From the NCBI GenBank assembly GCA_023334545.1, contig JAADVB010000296.1:1-20603 (forward strand): DNA of 20,603 bases. Reading direction: 5' to 3'. Position numbers and translations under genes: made by a program. Source of the DNA: Salisapilia sapeloensis (Eukaryota; Oomycota; Peronosporomycetes; Peronosporales; Salisapiliaceae). Below are positions 9,050-17,097 of this stretch, in pieces. The first letter of the stretch is position 1. Every line of letters starts with the position of its first letter. The notes below the pieces were generated by a model. It saw only the letters and a program-made list of their open reading frames with translations, ran no database searches and was not told the DNA's origin.

Positions 9050-9118
9050 CGTCGACTCAATGAATCACGTCGGACACGATGCTCATGAACTGATTCGAAC
9101 TTGAACTGTGTTTATAAA
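9050..9118 (-). promoter_or_regulatory. Putative TATA element and 9-codon upstream ORF of the acetyltransferase gene
   Basis: TTTATAAA at 9111-9118 is the clearest TATA-like element in the window, 62 bp upstream of the ATG. On the minus strand an upstream ATG at 9086 opens a 9-codon frame that ends in TGA at 9057-9059, 7 nt before the main ATG at 9049. If transcription starts upstream of 9086, this short frame lies in the leader. Confidence 0.4.
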
Positions 9119-9672
9119 TCATCGACGTACCGCTGCTGTGCCACTTTTATAGCCTAGATTCCGAGGTTACCGGTCAGTTTCATCTGGGAGCAATGACTGT
9201 CAATTTAGTATGTGTGTTTCGGGTAGGACTAAAAGTGATGCAATAGGTCGCGTACATTGATCCACTTGTAGCTTGTTTGAACTCTTGCGGGCGAATTAAA
9301 CTGTGTACATGGTTCGACTGCATGGCGTAAGGTTAAGATTTGCATTAGATAATTTAAGCGAAAACTTACACCATTTAGTCCTGCACTTGGATCCTTTGTT
9401 CATAGATAAATACAGGAGGATATCGGTATCGAGTAACTACCTCTCAGCAAAGCTTTGATTTTCTGACATCCATATCTATCAAACAATCTCGACTTGTTAA
9501 ATAAATTGTGCTGTTACGAACGGCTGTATTCACTTAACACCCTCCAACGAATATTCGTTTTTACGGCTACTTATATGATTTCTAACATTCCTATCTGCTA
9601 GCTAGCAAAACAGCCGTCGTAACTCTGTCTCGGCTTCACGCTTTTTGACCACCAAGCACAGGTCGCATCGTC
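9119..9672. other. Spacer holding the NOM1 promoter; 14-bp palindrome
   Basis: No gene is seen. The region is AT rich and separates divergent genes, so it holds the NOM1 promoter. The notable element is a perfect 14-bp palindrome AACGAATATTCGTT at 9546-9559, about 115 bp before the NOM1 ATG. GCTAGCTAGC near 9597-9606 is a second short palindrome. Confidence 0.45.
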
Positions 9673-12193
9673 ATGGTGAATCGAAAGGAGAAGCGCAAAC
9701 AAGAGCGTCTGGAGAAGAAGCAGCGTCGGTCTCAAAAGAACCAGAGCAAAAGACCAGCGCCAGTAGAGACAGAAGGCAACAAGAATGGCGGTAAAAAGCG
9801 CAAGGTCGAGCGACCGACGCAGACCAGTGACAAGCCTAGTCGCGGCAATGGACCGAGCAACAAGTTCCACGAGCTATTGCAGGAAACAGCTCGTTCTACA
9901 GGTGGATAACCAATTTTAATCGTTCATTGTCTATCCGTTAATTTAATTGATGATGGAAGTAGAAGGTGGAGAGGACTCGCCTTCAGCCGAAGACAAGGAG
10001 ATTGCAGCGTTGGAGAAAAAGCTCGGCATCTCATCTAGCTCGGCCCAAGGAAAGAAGAAGCTGCAGAAGGAGTATATGCTCGATGGACTAGGTGACGACT
10101 TCACCGACTTCCTATCGAGCTTGGACAATATCTCCAAGGTCGTGAAAGAACGATCGAACGGCAAGGCGAAACCCAATGCTCCACCTGCTTCAGAAGATGA
10201 AAGTGGCCTAGACGAACCGGATAACATGAGCGACATGAGCGAGGACACTAGACAGGAGATGCTACAGCTGCAGGCAGAGGAAGCCAACTTCCTCCAAGGC
10301 ATGGAAGACCTACCTACGGACGAATCGGACATTGAGGAGGAAGACGAAGAGATGCTGTCAGAGCCTGAAGATGACGAAGTAGCTGCCAATACAGCTCAGA
10401 ATCAGCAGCTTTCTGGGTCTGAGTCGGAGGAGGACGAGGCTCCGTCTGATAATGTAGAGAAGGATGCGTCTGAAGAAGTAGAAGAAGAAGATTTGTCGGA
10501 GGAAGAAGCAGACAAGGTTGCTTATAATAAGGAAGAAAAGGACGAGTCGGAAGAAGAGGTGGAGGAAGATATTTATGGTCGACCGGTTCTAAAGAAGGAC
10601 AATGGTGAAAAGAAGCCTTCCGCATATGTTCCTCCTCACCTCCGAAAGCAAGCTGCATCTACGAAAGACAAGAAGACTGGGATGGATGAGCAAGAGCTAC
10701 GTGAGCTCACTCGTCGGATCAACGGTCAGATCAATCGTATCGCAGAGAGCAACATGGAGCCCATATGCCTCGAACTGGAGAAAATCTACCGGAGCTACCC
10801 GACGTCTGTCGTGAACGATGTGCTCCTATCCAAGATCCAGCAAACGACCATCCACCCTCGTCAGCTCCTTACGTCCTTGATCAAGACCTGTGGCGCACTC
10901 ATGTCTGCACTGTTCCACAGTGTCGGCAGTCAACTCGGTGGCTTCTTCCTCGAGAAAATCGTGCTCAAGCTTCATGCGTCAGTAATTGAAAACCGAGAGA
11001 AGCCGACGGAGGAGGAAGAAAGCTCGAAAGAGCCTGTCAACCTCCTCTTGCTCGTGTGTGTCCTGTACATTTGTGGCGTGGCCCACTGTTCTCTCATCTA
11101 CGACCTCTTCCGATCGTTCGTAGAGCACGGCACACCGCTGGACATTGAGCTCATCTACCACCTGCTCAAGCACTGTGGACCTCAGCTCCGATCCGATGAC
11201 AATGACTCTTTGCGAGAGATGGTTGCCTCTGTCCAGGAGAATATCCAGAAGCAGGACAATGAAGAGCGTGCGAGGTATCTTTTGGATGTTATCGATGACC
11301 TGAAGAAGCCTGGTAAAGGTAAACACGTGTCTTCATCCATGGACATGACGTCCCTGAAGAAATGGATTGGACGTGTCAAGACTCGTTGCGGCAACTCCAA
11401 CTCGGCGCTACGTGTATCGCTAGACGAATTGCTGAATGCAGATGAGAAGGGAAGATGGTGGATCGTTGGAGGGACGTGGAAACCTGAGGCTCCTGTCCAT
11501 GAAGAAACGAAAGAGCAGGAGAATGAGCTCCTGCAGCTCGCATCCAAGATGCGTATGAACACAGACGTGCGCAAGCGTATCTTCATTGCAATCATGGGCG
11601 CCACGGACTCCTTAGATGCGTATGAGCGGCTGCTCCAGCTCAAGCTTCGCGACAAGCAGGAGCGAGAGATCGTCCGTGTTTTGCTCCACTGCTGTGCTAG
11701 TGAGCGGCAGTTTAATCGGTACTACTTGCTCTTGGCACAGAAGCTGTGCGAGCTGGACCCCCGGTACAAGTTCACGTTCCAACTGGCCTTGTGGGATCAG
11801 TTCAAGCAGTTCGAGTCCATGAGTCAGCGCAAGGTGTACAACGTCGCGCAGTTCCTAGCTGGGATGGTCGCCAGTGCGAGTCTGTCGCTCTCGTGCCTCA
11901 AGGTTCTGGACTTTACCCAGCTAGAATCCAACGCCGTCTTGTTCCTGCGCGCCGTCATGGAGCAACTGCTAAAGCAGGAGAGAGAGGAAGACGTTTCGGC
12001 CGTGTTTGAGCGACTGCTGCAGACGAAGAAGGCACAGCTGACGCTAGACGGCCTCGCAGTCTTCGTCCATCAACACATGGACGGCACCTTGACCGACGTG
12101 GAGATGAAGCGACGGCTACAGAGCGTTCGGAGCCTACTCGACCAGCTCTCCAAGACAGCAGCACAAAAGGACAAGCGCAGTATGGAAATCTAA
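9673..12193 (+). CDS. NOM1: NOM1/SGD1 nucleolar MIF4G- and MA3-domain protein, two exons
   Basis: Exons 9673-9901 and 9963-12193, 819 residues (human NOM1 about 860). NOM1/Sgd1 acts in the nucleolus in small-subunit pre-rRNA processing and binds the helicase eIF4A3/Fal1 through its MIF4G domain. Exon 1 encodes a strongly basic start (MVNRKEKRKQERLEKKQRR), a likely nucleolar signal. Next come a long acidic Glu/Asp/Ser tract (about 150-280) and YVPPHLRK (298), which precedes the MIF4G domain (about 325-530). The MA3 domain covers about 610-725 (RKRIFIAIMGATDSLDAY to LKVLDF). The exon 1 frame reaches a stop at 9907-9909, while the downstream frame has its first ATG at 9950. Splicing joins them in phase and gives the family start. 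The 3' splice site is a run of three AGs. The stop codon lies 14 nt from that of the convergent gene. Confidence 0.9.
9902..9962 (+). other. NOM1 intron with triple tandem acceptor
   Basis: The donor is ACAG|GTGGAT. The acceptor region reads GGAAGTAGAAGG, so AG occurs at 9958-9959, 9961-9962 and 9964-9965, each 3 nt apart and all in frame. TAG (9960-9962) is chosen because TAG is normally preferred over AAG. The other two change the product by one residue each way. Size (58, 61 or 64 nt) fits the other introns. Confidence 0.7.
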
Positions 12194-12207
12194 AAGACAA
12201 AGATGCT

Positions 12208-14583
12208 CTACTTGTTTTCCTTCTTCTCCCACTTTTCATACTCTTGCGTCAAATCACTACTGAGTCCTTCCTTCCACCGCAGCGAGTTCAGCGCAGTGTA
12301 CGCCATACTCTTCACCCGCATCTTGGCCTTACCCGTTCTCGTCTCCGGCAAGGCGCTCGTGTCGAGACAGATGACACCAGGAACGTCGAACATGTCGCTG
12401 TAGCCCATGCCAAAGACGATCGCGCCTGGACCCCACTCCTTGACGTAGTTCTCCAACTGCTTCGCGATCAGTTTCTTGCCGACCAAGTGCGCTCCGTAGT
12501 AGTTCTTGGCATCCACCCATCGGATTGGCGTTCCGTTCACTTCGACCGGATCCAGCAGCAAGAGGTCGGGAGACAGCACTCTTCGTCCATGCGTTTCGAT
12601 CTGTTCTAATCCAAGGTCCTCCTCTGTCTTCACTCGGATGCCCTGGGAGCGGAAGTAGTGCTCGATCGTGACTTCGAGACTGTCCTTGTTGTACTCTGGT
12701 GGACCGAGGAACGGGTCGCTCCGATGCAAACTGTCGTAGTTGGAGGCTCGACGCAGCTGGTGCTGATCTCTTGACGTCAAGAGCTCACTCTGAGAGTTCA
12801 AAGCTCTCTTGATCTGAGTAGTAGAGAAGCCTCGATGCCTCAGAATGATCCGCAATAGACTTACAGGAGGGTAGTTGTGCGTCTTGGAGAGAGAGATGAG
12901 ACTCGTTCCGCTCTCATACTGGTCGCTAATGGTCTGCACTTCCCTCCGTACGCGATGCGTGTTCACAAGTAGGCTCATACGCTGCAGCTGCTTCCTCAAG
13001 TTCATCGTGACGTTCGTGGTGATCGGAAGCATCTGCAGGAGACTGTCGATCCTGTTCACTTGCTTTCGACTCATACGCTTGAATGTCATGCTTTCCTGTC
13101 GAAGGATGAGTCCCGCAGCCTGCGTCTCCAGTAGCTGAGGAATCGGTTGGGCGTCCCACTCCAGTCGACGTACGGGCAGCCCACTGTCTTTGAACTGCTC
13201 TGACGTTCGTTTCAAAAGGGCGTCCCATTGCCCAAAGTCACTCTTCTTCGGGAACAGAGCCGTGTTGATGTCGGCTAGGACTGCATGCATGGCAAAGCAC
13301 GGGTCTAGTCCGACTGCACGGACGCCTTCCATGACCGTCAGCGCCTTATCTTTGCGTCCTGTCTCAAGAGACGTGAGAGACGAGATCTCCGGCTCGACTC
13401 CTGCTAAGCGCATTTCCATGAGCAGATCGAAGAAGGCTTCCGAGTCCCATATACGAGACGCTTGATGCAGCCAGAAGGTGTACGTCGTCCGGTGGACCTT
13501 TCGATGAAGACGGAGCTCTTGGAGGACAGCCACAGCGCCAGACAAGTACTTTTTCTTCTCGCAAATCGTCAATAGTCGATCGAGGTCCTGCAATGACAGC
13601 TTCAGACCAGCTCTCTCCATCGTCCGCCATAGATCGACACCTTCCACAGCAGCGTTCGTCTTCTCACATAGGTCCAACAGAGACATGAACGTCGTCGTTT
13701 CAATCTTTCGTCCTTGGGAGATCATGTCTTGGAGAATGTCGAGGGCGTCTCGAGCACGACCGGCTTCCAGACACGACTCGACGCCTCGCAACATGAACTT
13801 TTCATCCAGAGAAGCGTTGCCGTATTTTCGGAAGAGCTCAAAGAGTTCATGACCGCGCTCAAAAGATGACATCTCCTGTAGCTGATGTGCCATGTTTGCA
13901 ATCGTCACTGCTGGCGGCAGAGCTTCTTGCATCTCTTTGATCTCTAGCAGCTTTTGAGTCACTTTTTCATGCTCCGATAGCTTTCCCTTCTTGCCTTTCG
14001 GCTTGTCTGCGTTGTCTCCAGTCTTTTGTTTAGCTCCTTTATCACTTGCAGAGCCCTCATCTATTGATGTTAGCACTGAACTCGACTGCTTTGTCTTTTT
14101 TGCATGGTTGGACGTGCCATTGTCTCCGTCTTCATTCTTGATGACGTTCATTACAACGTCTTCAACTTCTTCTAATTGATCATCATTGAAGGCTGATGCT
14201 GCCTTGTTACCTGGTCCCTTTACAGAGGATTGGTCATTGCTAGTGGCATCCCCAGCAGCCTTTGCCTCTCCTTTCTCATCGGTTTTGGGCGTGTCTGTTT
14301 CTTTGGAAGCACTCTCAGCAACTGCATTGGTGACATCCACCTTCTGGCTGTTCGCTTCGTGCTGCATTGTTGGATGTATGGTCTTAGTTGCCTCAGCACG
14401 TGCATGCTTTTTCTTTAAATGCTTGGCCTTGCGCTTCTTTTTCCCACGAGGAGGCTTACTTGCAGTCGTTTCCACACTTGCATCTGCAACTGACTGTGTC
14501 GACAGAAAGCGTATGGGACCGGACGGTCTCGCCAGTCCTCGTATATGAGCAGCTCGGACGGCGGAACGAAGCATTGCTCGCAC
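12208..14583 (-). CDS. PPR-like repeat protein fused to a CDIN1 (TPD-family) PD-(D/E)XK nuclease domain
   Basis: Intronless, 791 residues. Residues 1-30 (MRAMLRSAVRAAHIRGLARP and on) are Arg-rich, amphipathic and free of acidic residues, like a mitochondrial presequence. Residues 45-65 are a very basic Lys/Arg block and 66-215 are low complexity. Residues about 225-430 form helical pairs of PPR type (ARDALDILQDMISQGRKIETTTFMSLLDLC; AVAVLQELRLHRKVHRTTYTFWL). Residues about 515-770 match human CDIN1 (C15orf41): a helical part around LISLSKTHNYPPVSLLRIIL, then SPDLLLLDPVEVNGTPIRWVDAKNYYG and an EWGPGAIVFGMGYSD strand. The PD at 672-673 and Asp691-X-Lys693 fit a PD-(D/E)XK active site; Ser replaces Thr in the TPD motif. 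CDIN1 partners codanin-1 in animals. Here RNA-guided or RNA-binding cleavage in mitochondria is inferred only from the PPR part. Confidence 0.82.
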   Translation of the reverse strand: MRAMLRSAVRAAHIRGLARPSGPIRFLSTQSVADASVETTASKPPRGKKKRKAKHLKKKHARAEATKTIHPTMQHEANSQKVDVTNAVAESASKETDTPKTDEKGEAKAAGDATSNDQSSVKGPGNKAASAFNDDQLEEVEDVVMNVIKNEDGDNGTSNHAKKTKQSSSVLTSIDEGSASDKGAKQKTGDNADKPKGKKGKLSEHEKVTQKLLEIKEMQEALPPAVTIANMAHQLQEMSSFERGHELFELFRKYGNASLDEKFMLRGVESCLEAGRARDALDILQDMISQGRKIETTTFMSLLDLCEKTNAAVEGVDLWRTMERAGLKLSLQDLDRLLTICEKKKYLSGAVAVLQELRLHRKVHRTTYTFWLHQASRIWDSEAFFDLLMEMRLAGVEPEISSLTSLETGRKDKALTVMEGVRAVGLDPCFAMHAVLADINTALFPKKSDFGQWDALLKRTSEQFKDSGLPVRRLEWDAQPIPQLLETQAAGLILRQESMTFKRMSRKQVNRIDSLLQMLPITTNVTMNLRKQLQRMSLLVNTHRVRREVQTISDQYESGTSLISLSKTHNYPPVSLLRIILRHRGFSTTQIKRALNSQSELLTSRDQHQLRRASNYDSLHRSDPFLGPPEYNKDSLEVTIEHYFRSQGIRVKTEEDLGLEQIETHGRRVLSPDLLLLDPVEVNGTPIRWVDAKNYYGAHLVGKKLIAKQLENYVKEWGPGAIVFGMGYSDMFDVPGVICLDTSALPETRTGKAKMRVKSMAYTALNSLRWKEGLSSDLTQEYEKWEKKENK

Positions 14584-14749
14584 TGATCTACACTGCGGTT
14601 TTGGTGGTCTCGGTGGTTTCTCTTACAAAAACAAAGACAAAATAAAACCTCCAAATTAACTATTCCATCCAATCACGCTACATAATAAGAATCTAATTAA
14701 TGGCGCCAGATTTTAAAACTCGCGGGAAAAGCACTCTACGACACTAAGC
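14584..14749. promoter_or_regulatory. Divergent promoter with E2F site (PPR-CDIN1 / Claspin-like)
   Basis: Only 166 bp separate the two ATGs. CGCGGGAAAA at 14721-14730 is the reverse complement of TTTTCCCGCG, a textbook E2F/DP site (TTTSSCGC), 20 bp before the Claspin-like ATG. A palindromic TGGCGCCA at 14701-14708 resembles a second, weaker E2F-type site. A CCAAT box lies at 14669-14673. E2F drives S-phase genes in animals and plants, and Claspin is such a target in animals, so the site fits the downstream product. Confidence 0.65.
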
Positions 14750-17003
14750 ATGAGCTCCGAGGCGCTCGCGTTGGAAACACAGCTACTGCTGCAGGAGGTC
14801 ACCCATGCCAACCCATTGGACTCGTATGATGGTGCAGTCTCCGGATCGGCTTATGATGCAGAGGAAGGGCGTGAGGAACCTGCGTATACCGAGGTAGAGC
14901 TCGCCAAGCAGAGTCTCGTGGAAAAGCTGCGCAAGAAGAGAGAGATGAACATGGAAAAGCAGCGCAAGGTGCATGAAAAGCGCTTTGGTTTTACGCTTGA
15001 TGAGTCAAAAGCACAGGATGCGAGTGGACAGAATGGCAATGCAGAGCAAGCTGAAAATACGTATCGAACGCCCGCTCCCAAGGAACCACAGACACGGCCG
15101 ATCAACCTCCCAGTTGCTACATCCAGTCGATTCAGTACTTCCCAAAAGCAGCAAAAGATGCTTAGCAAATTCCGCGCTCAAGCCATTGAGCAAGGTACTA
15201 TTTTATCATTTATAAGCTTTTCATCTAGATTCTGACTTGTCCTGTAGGTTCCCAAGAAATGGCCAAGCTCTTTGGTTACAACTCTTTCGAAGAGCAGTTG
15301 CAATATCTCACAAAGCTAGAAAAACGAAAGCTTTTGGCTGCTCAGAGAGGTGAAGTCCAGATGACTTCCCAGCCTCCTCAGGTCATGGACGAGGAGGAGG
15401 ATGACTCGGACTACGTACCGGAAGAAGAGCAGCCAGAGCAGTCAGAAGTACCCAAACAGCCAGTACAGTCAGAGACAACGCCTGAACCATCCAACACTAT
15501 TACAGAAACCAACCTTTCTACGACTGAAACTCCAACAAAGACAGTTTCTAGCCCCAAGAAGATCTCATCTCCCACCTCAAAACGATCTCCGAAGCCAAGT
15601 CCAAAGGCAGCTGAGGCAGAGGATGGGAATGAAGCTGATGGTGAGCATGAGGAAGAAGCGCAGAGTACGAAGCCAGCCAAGGACAGGAACGCCACGTACC
15701 GTGCTTTGCTGGAAGAGGAGGCTCGGTCCTACCGTCGTCAGCGGAAGGACAAGAATCGAGGCGACTGGCTAGAAGATGAAGCCGAGGAAGACGAGGAAGA
15801 AGAGAATGCTCTGCACATCCAAGGTCTAGGCGACTACGGTTTTGGCGTGGCGAGACCGCAGACAGCAGCAGAGAAAGAGGCTGCAGAAGAACGGAACGCG
15901 TTGAATGTTCGGAAGGAAGACCTAGATGGCATTGTGGACGAACTGTCGGACGATGAAGCCAAGGCGGCAGCGGACCTGGACGAGATCTTCCGACAGGAGA
16001 GTGAAAAGAGAGATCAGGAGCAGGTGCAGGCGGTCATGCGAAACGTCAAGGAAGGTTATGGACGTAATCGACGAGCGTTCGGTAGTCATGTTGGCGCAGA
16101 CGGAGCTCGAGGTCGGTTCAATTTGAACGACCTGGTGGCTGCGGATGGAGATCGAGACGAAGCCAAGCGCCTGGGACTTTTAGAAAGTGATGAGGAAGAG
16201 GAAAAAGAAGAGAAGGAGAAAGAGGATGAGGAAGCAGAGCTAGAGAGGCGGTTGCGAGAACGATACGAGAACCAGCCGCAGATCTACATTACGTCTTCCG
16301 AGTCGGAAAATGAAGAGGAGGAAGAGGAGGAGAAGAAGGAGGAGCAGGAGGATTCGGATGAAGAACGAGAGAAGCGTCAGATGAAGAGCTTTTCGGAGAA
16401 GGCGAGGATTAACCGACGCATGCAGCGTATGCGACTGGCACAGGAACAGGGTGGGAAGAAGAACAAGAAGGAGGAGAAGAATTGGTTGCTGGACGATGAA
16501 GAGGAAGACCACGAGGTACAAAATGTTGGTAGATTTCTATAAGAGGATGTTTATTAATGCTTCGTAGCTTTTAAAAGTGCTACAGCAGAAAAAGCAGCGT
16601 TCTGGTGAAGGAGAGACAGTCTCGACAGATCGGGTGCAGAGCTTTAGCTACACTAAGTCGGCGTCCTTCGCGACAGTCGCAGACAAGTGTCAGCTTTTTT
16701 CCAACTCGGTACGAGTTCTACTACTCTTCTACTCTTCTGTACCTAACGTGTTGTAAATAGGGAGTGCAAGGTCGATCGTTTGTCTTTACGTCGTCCACGG
16801 AGGACGCTTCTAGCCAGTTACCGGAAGGAGAGCAGGCGACTCCGGCTGAATTACAGAAGAGCAAGAGCTGGAGTGCTGGCGTGAAACGGTCTCATCCACA
16901 GAAGACTTCCAGCAGGAAAAAGGCCAAGGCGAGTAACTTTTTCTCGGCCCTCCAAAGCTTTGACTGCGCTCCGCAGACGACCAGTAGTTGCCTGGAACAG
17001 TAA
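14750..17003 (+). CDS. Claspin/MRC1-like replication-checkpoint mediator, four exons
   Basis: Exons 14750-15194, 15248-16515, 16568-16708 and 16761-17003; introns are 53, 52 and 52 nt, and the last has a CTAAC branch-type sequence. The product has 698 residues and is very acidic. Claspin/Mrc1 travels with the replisome, couples polymerase epsilon to the helicase and mediates ATR-Chk1 type signalling. Supporting features are an N-terminal basic helical stretch (LVEKLRKKREMNMEKQ), a GDWLEDEAEEDEEEEN block (about 320) like the conserved Asp/Glu core of the family, a GRFNLNDLVAADGDRDEAKR segment (about 437) resembling the Claspin region ending in FxxxxxDD, and Ser-Phe/Ser-rich C-terminal exons (SFSYTKSASFATVADK, GRSFVFTSS). 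Glu-rich tracts could mislead, so orthology is probable rather than certain. The promoter carries an E2F site. The next gene starts 94 to 208 nt downstream on the same strand. Confidence 0.72.
16195..16375 (+). repeat. Purine-rich Glu-codon tract in the Claspin-like gene
   Basis: Two nearly pure GAR-codon runs (about 16195-16245 and 16310-16375) encode poly-Glu/Lys stretches. They are low complexity, unstable in principle, and the part of the gene most likely to vary in length among strains. Confidence 0.7.
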
Positions 17004-17083
17004 TATACATGTCGATTACTTCAACCTGTTGCTAGAGGGTAGCAGACAGGCGGAAGCGAACGTCTCCTTAGGCTACTATCTAG

Positions 17084-17088
17084 CCAAT
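17084..17088 (+). promoter_or_regulatory. CCAAT box upstream of paralog A
   Basis: The sequence TAGCCAATCGG fits NF-Y flank preference. It lies 10 bp before the ATG at 17098 and 124 bp before the ATG at 17212. If it is a working box, the later ATG is the more natural start. Confidence 0.35.
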
Positions 17089-17097
17089 CGGAGCCAT

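Noticed and set aside
3308-9672. tRNA, snoRNA or transposon remnants in the spacers
   Set aside because: No A/B-box pair, C/D-box arrangement, terminal inverted repeats or transposase fragments were recognised by eye in the three spacers.
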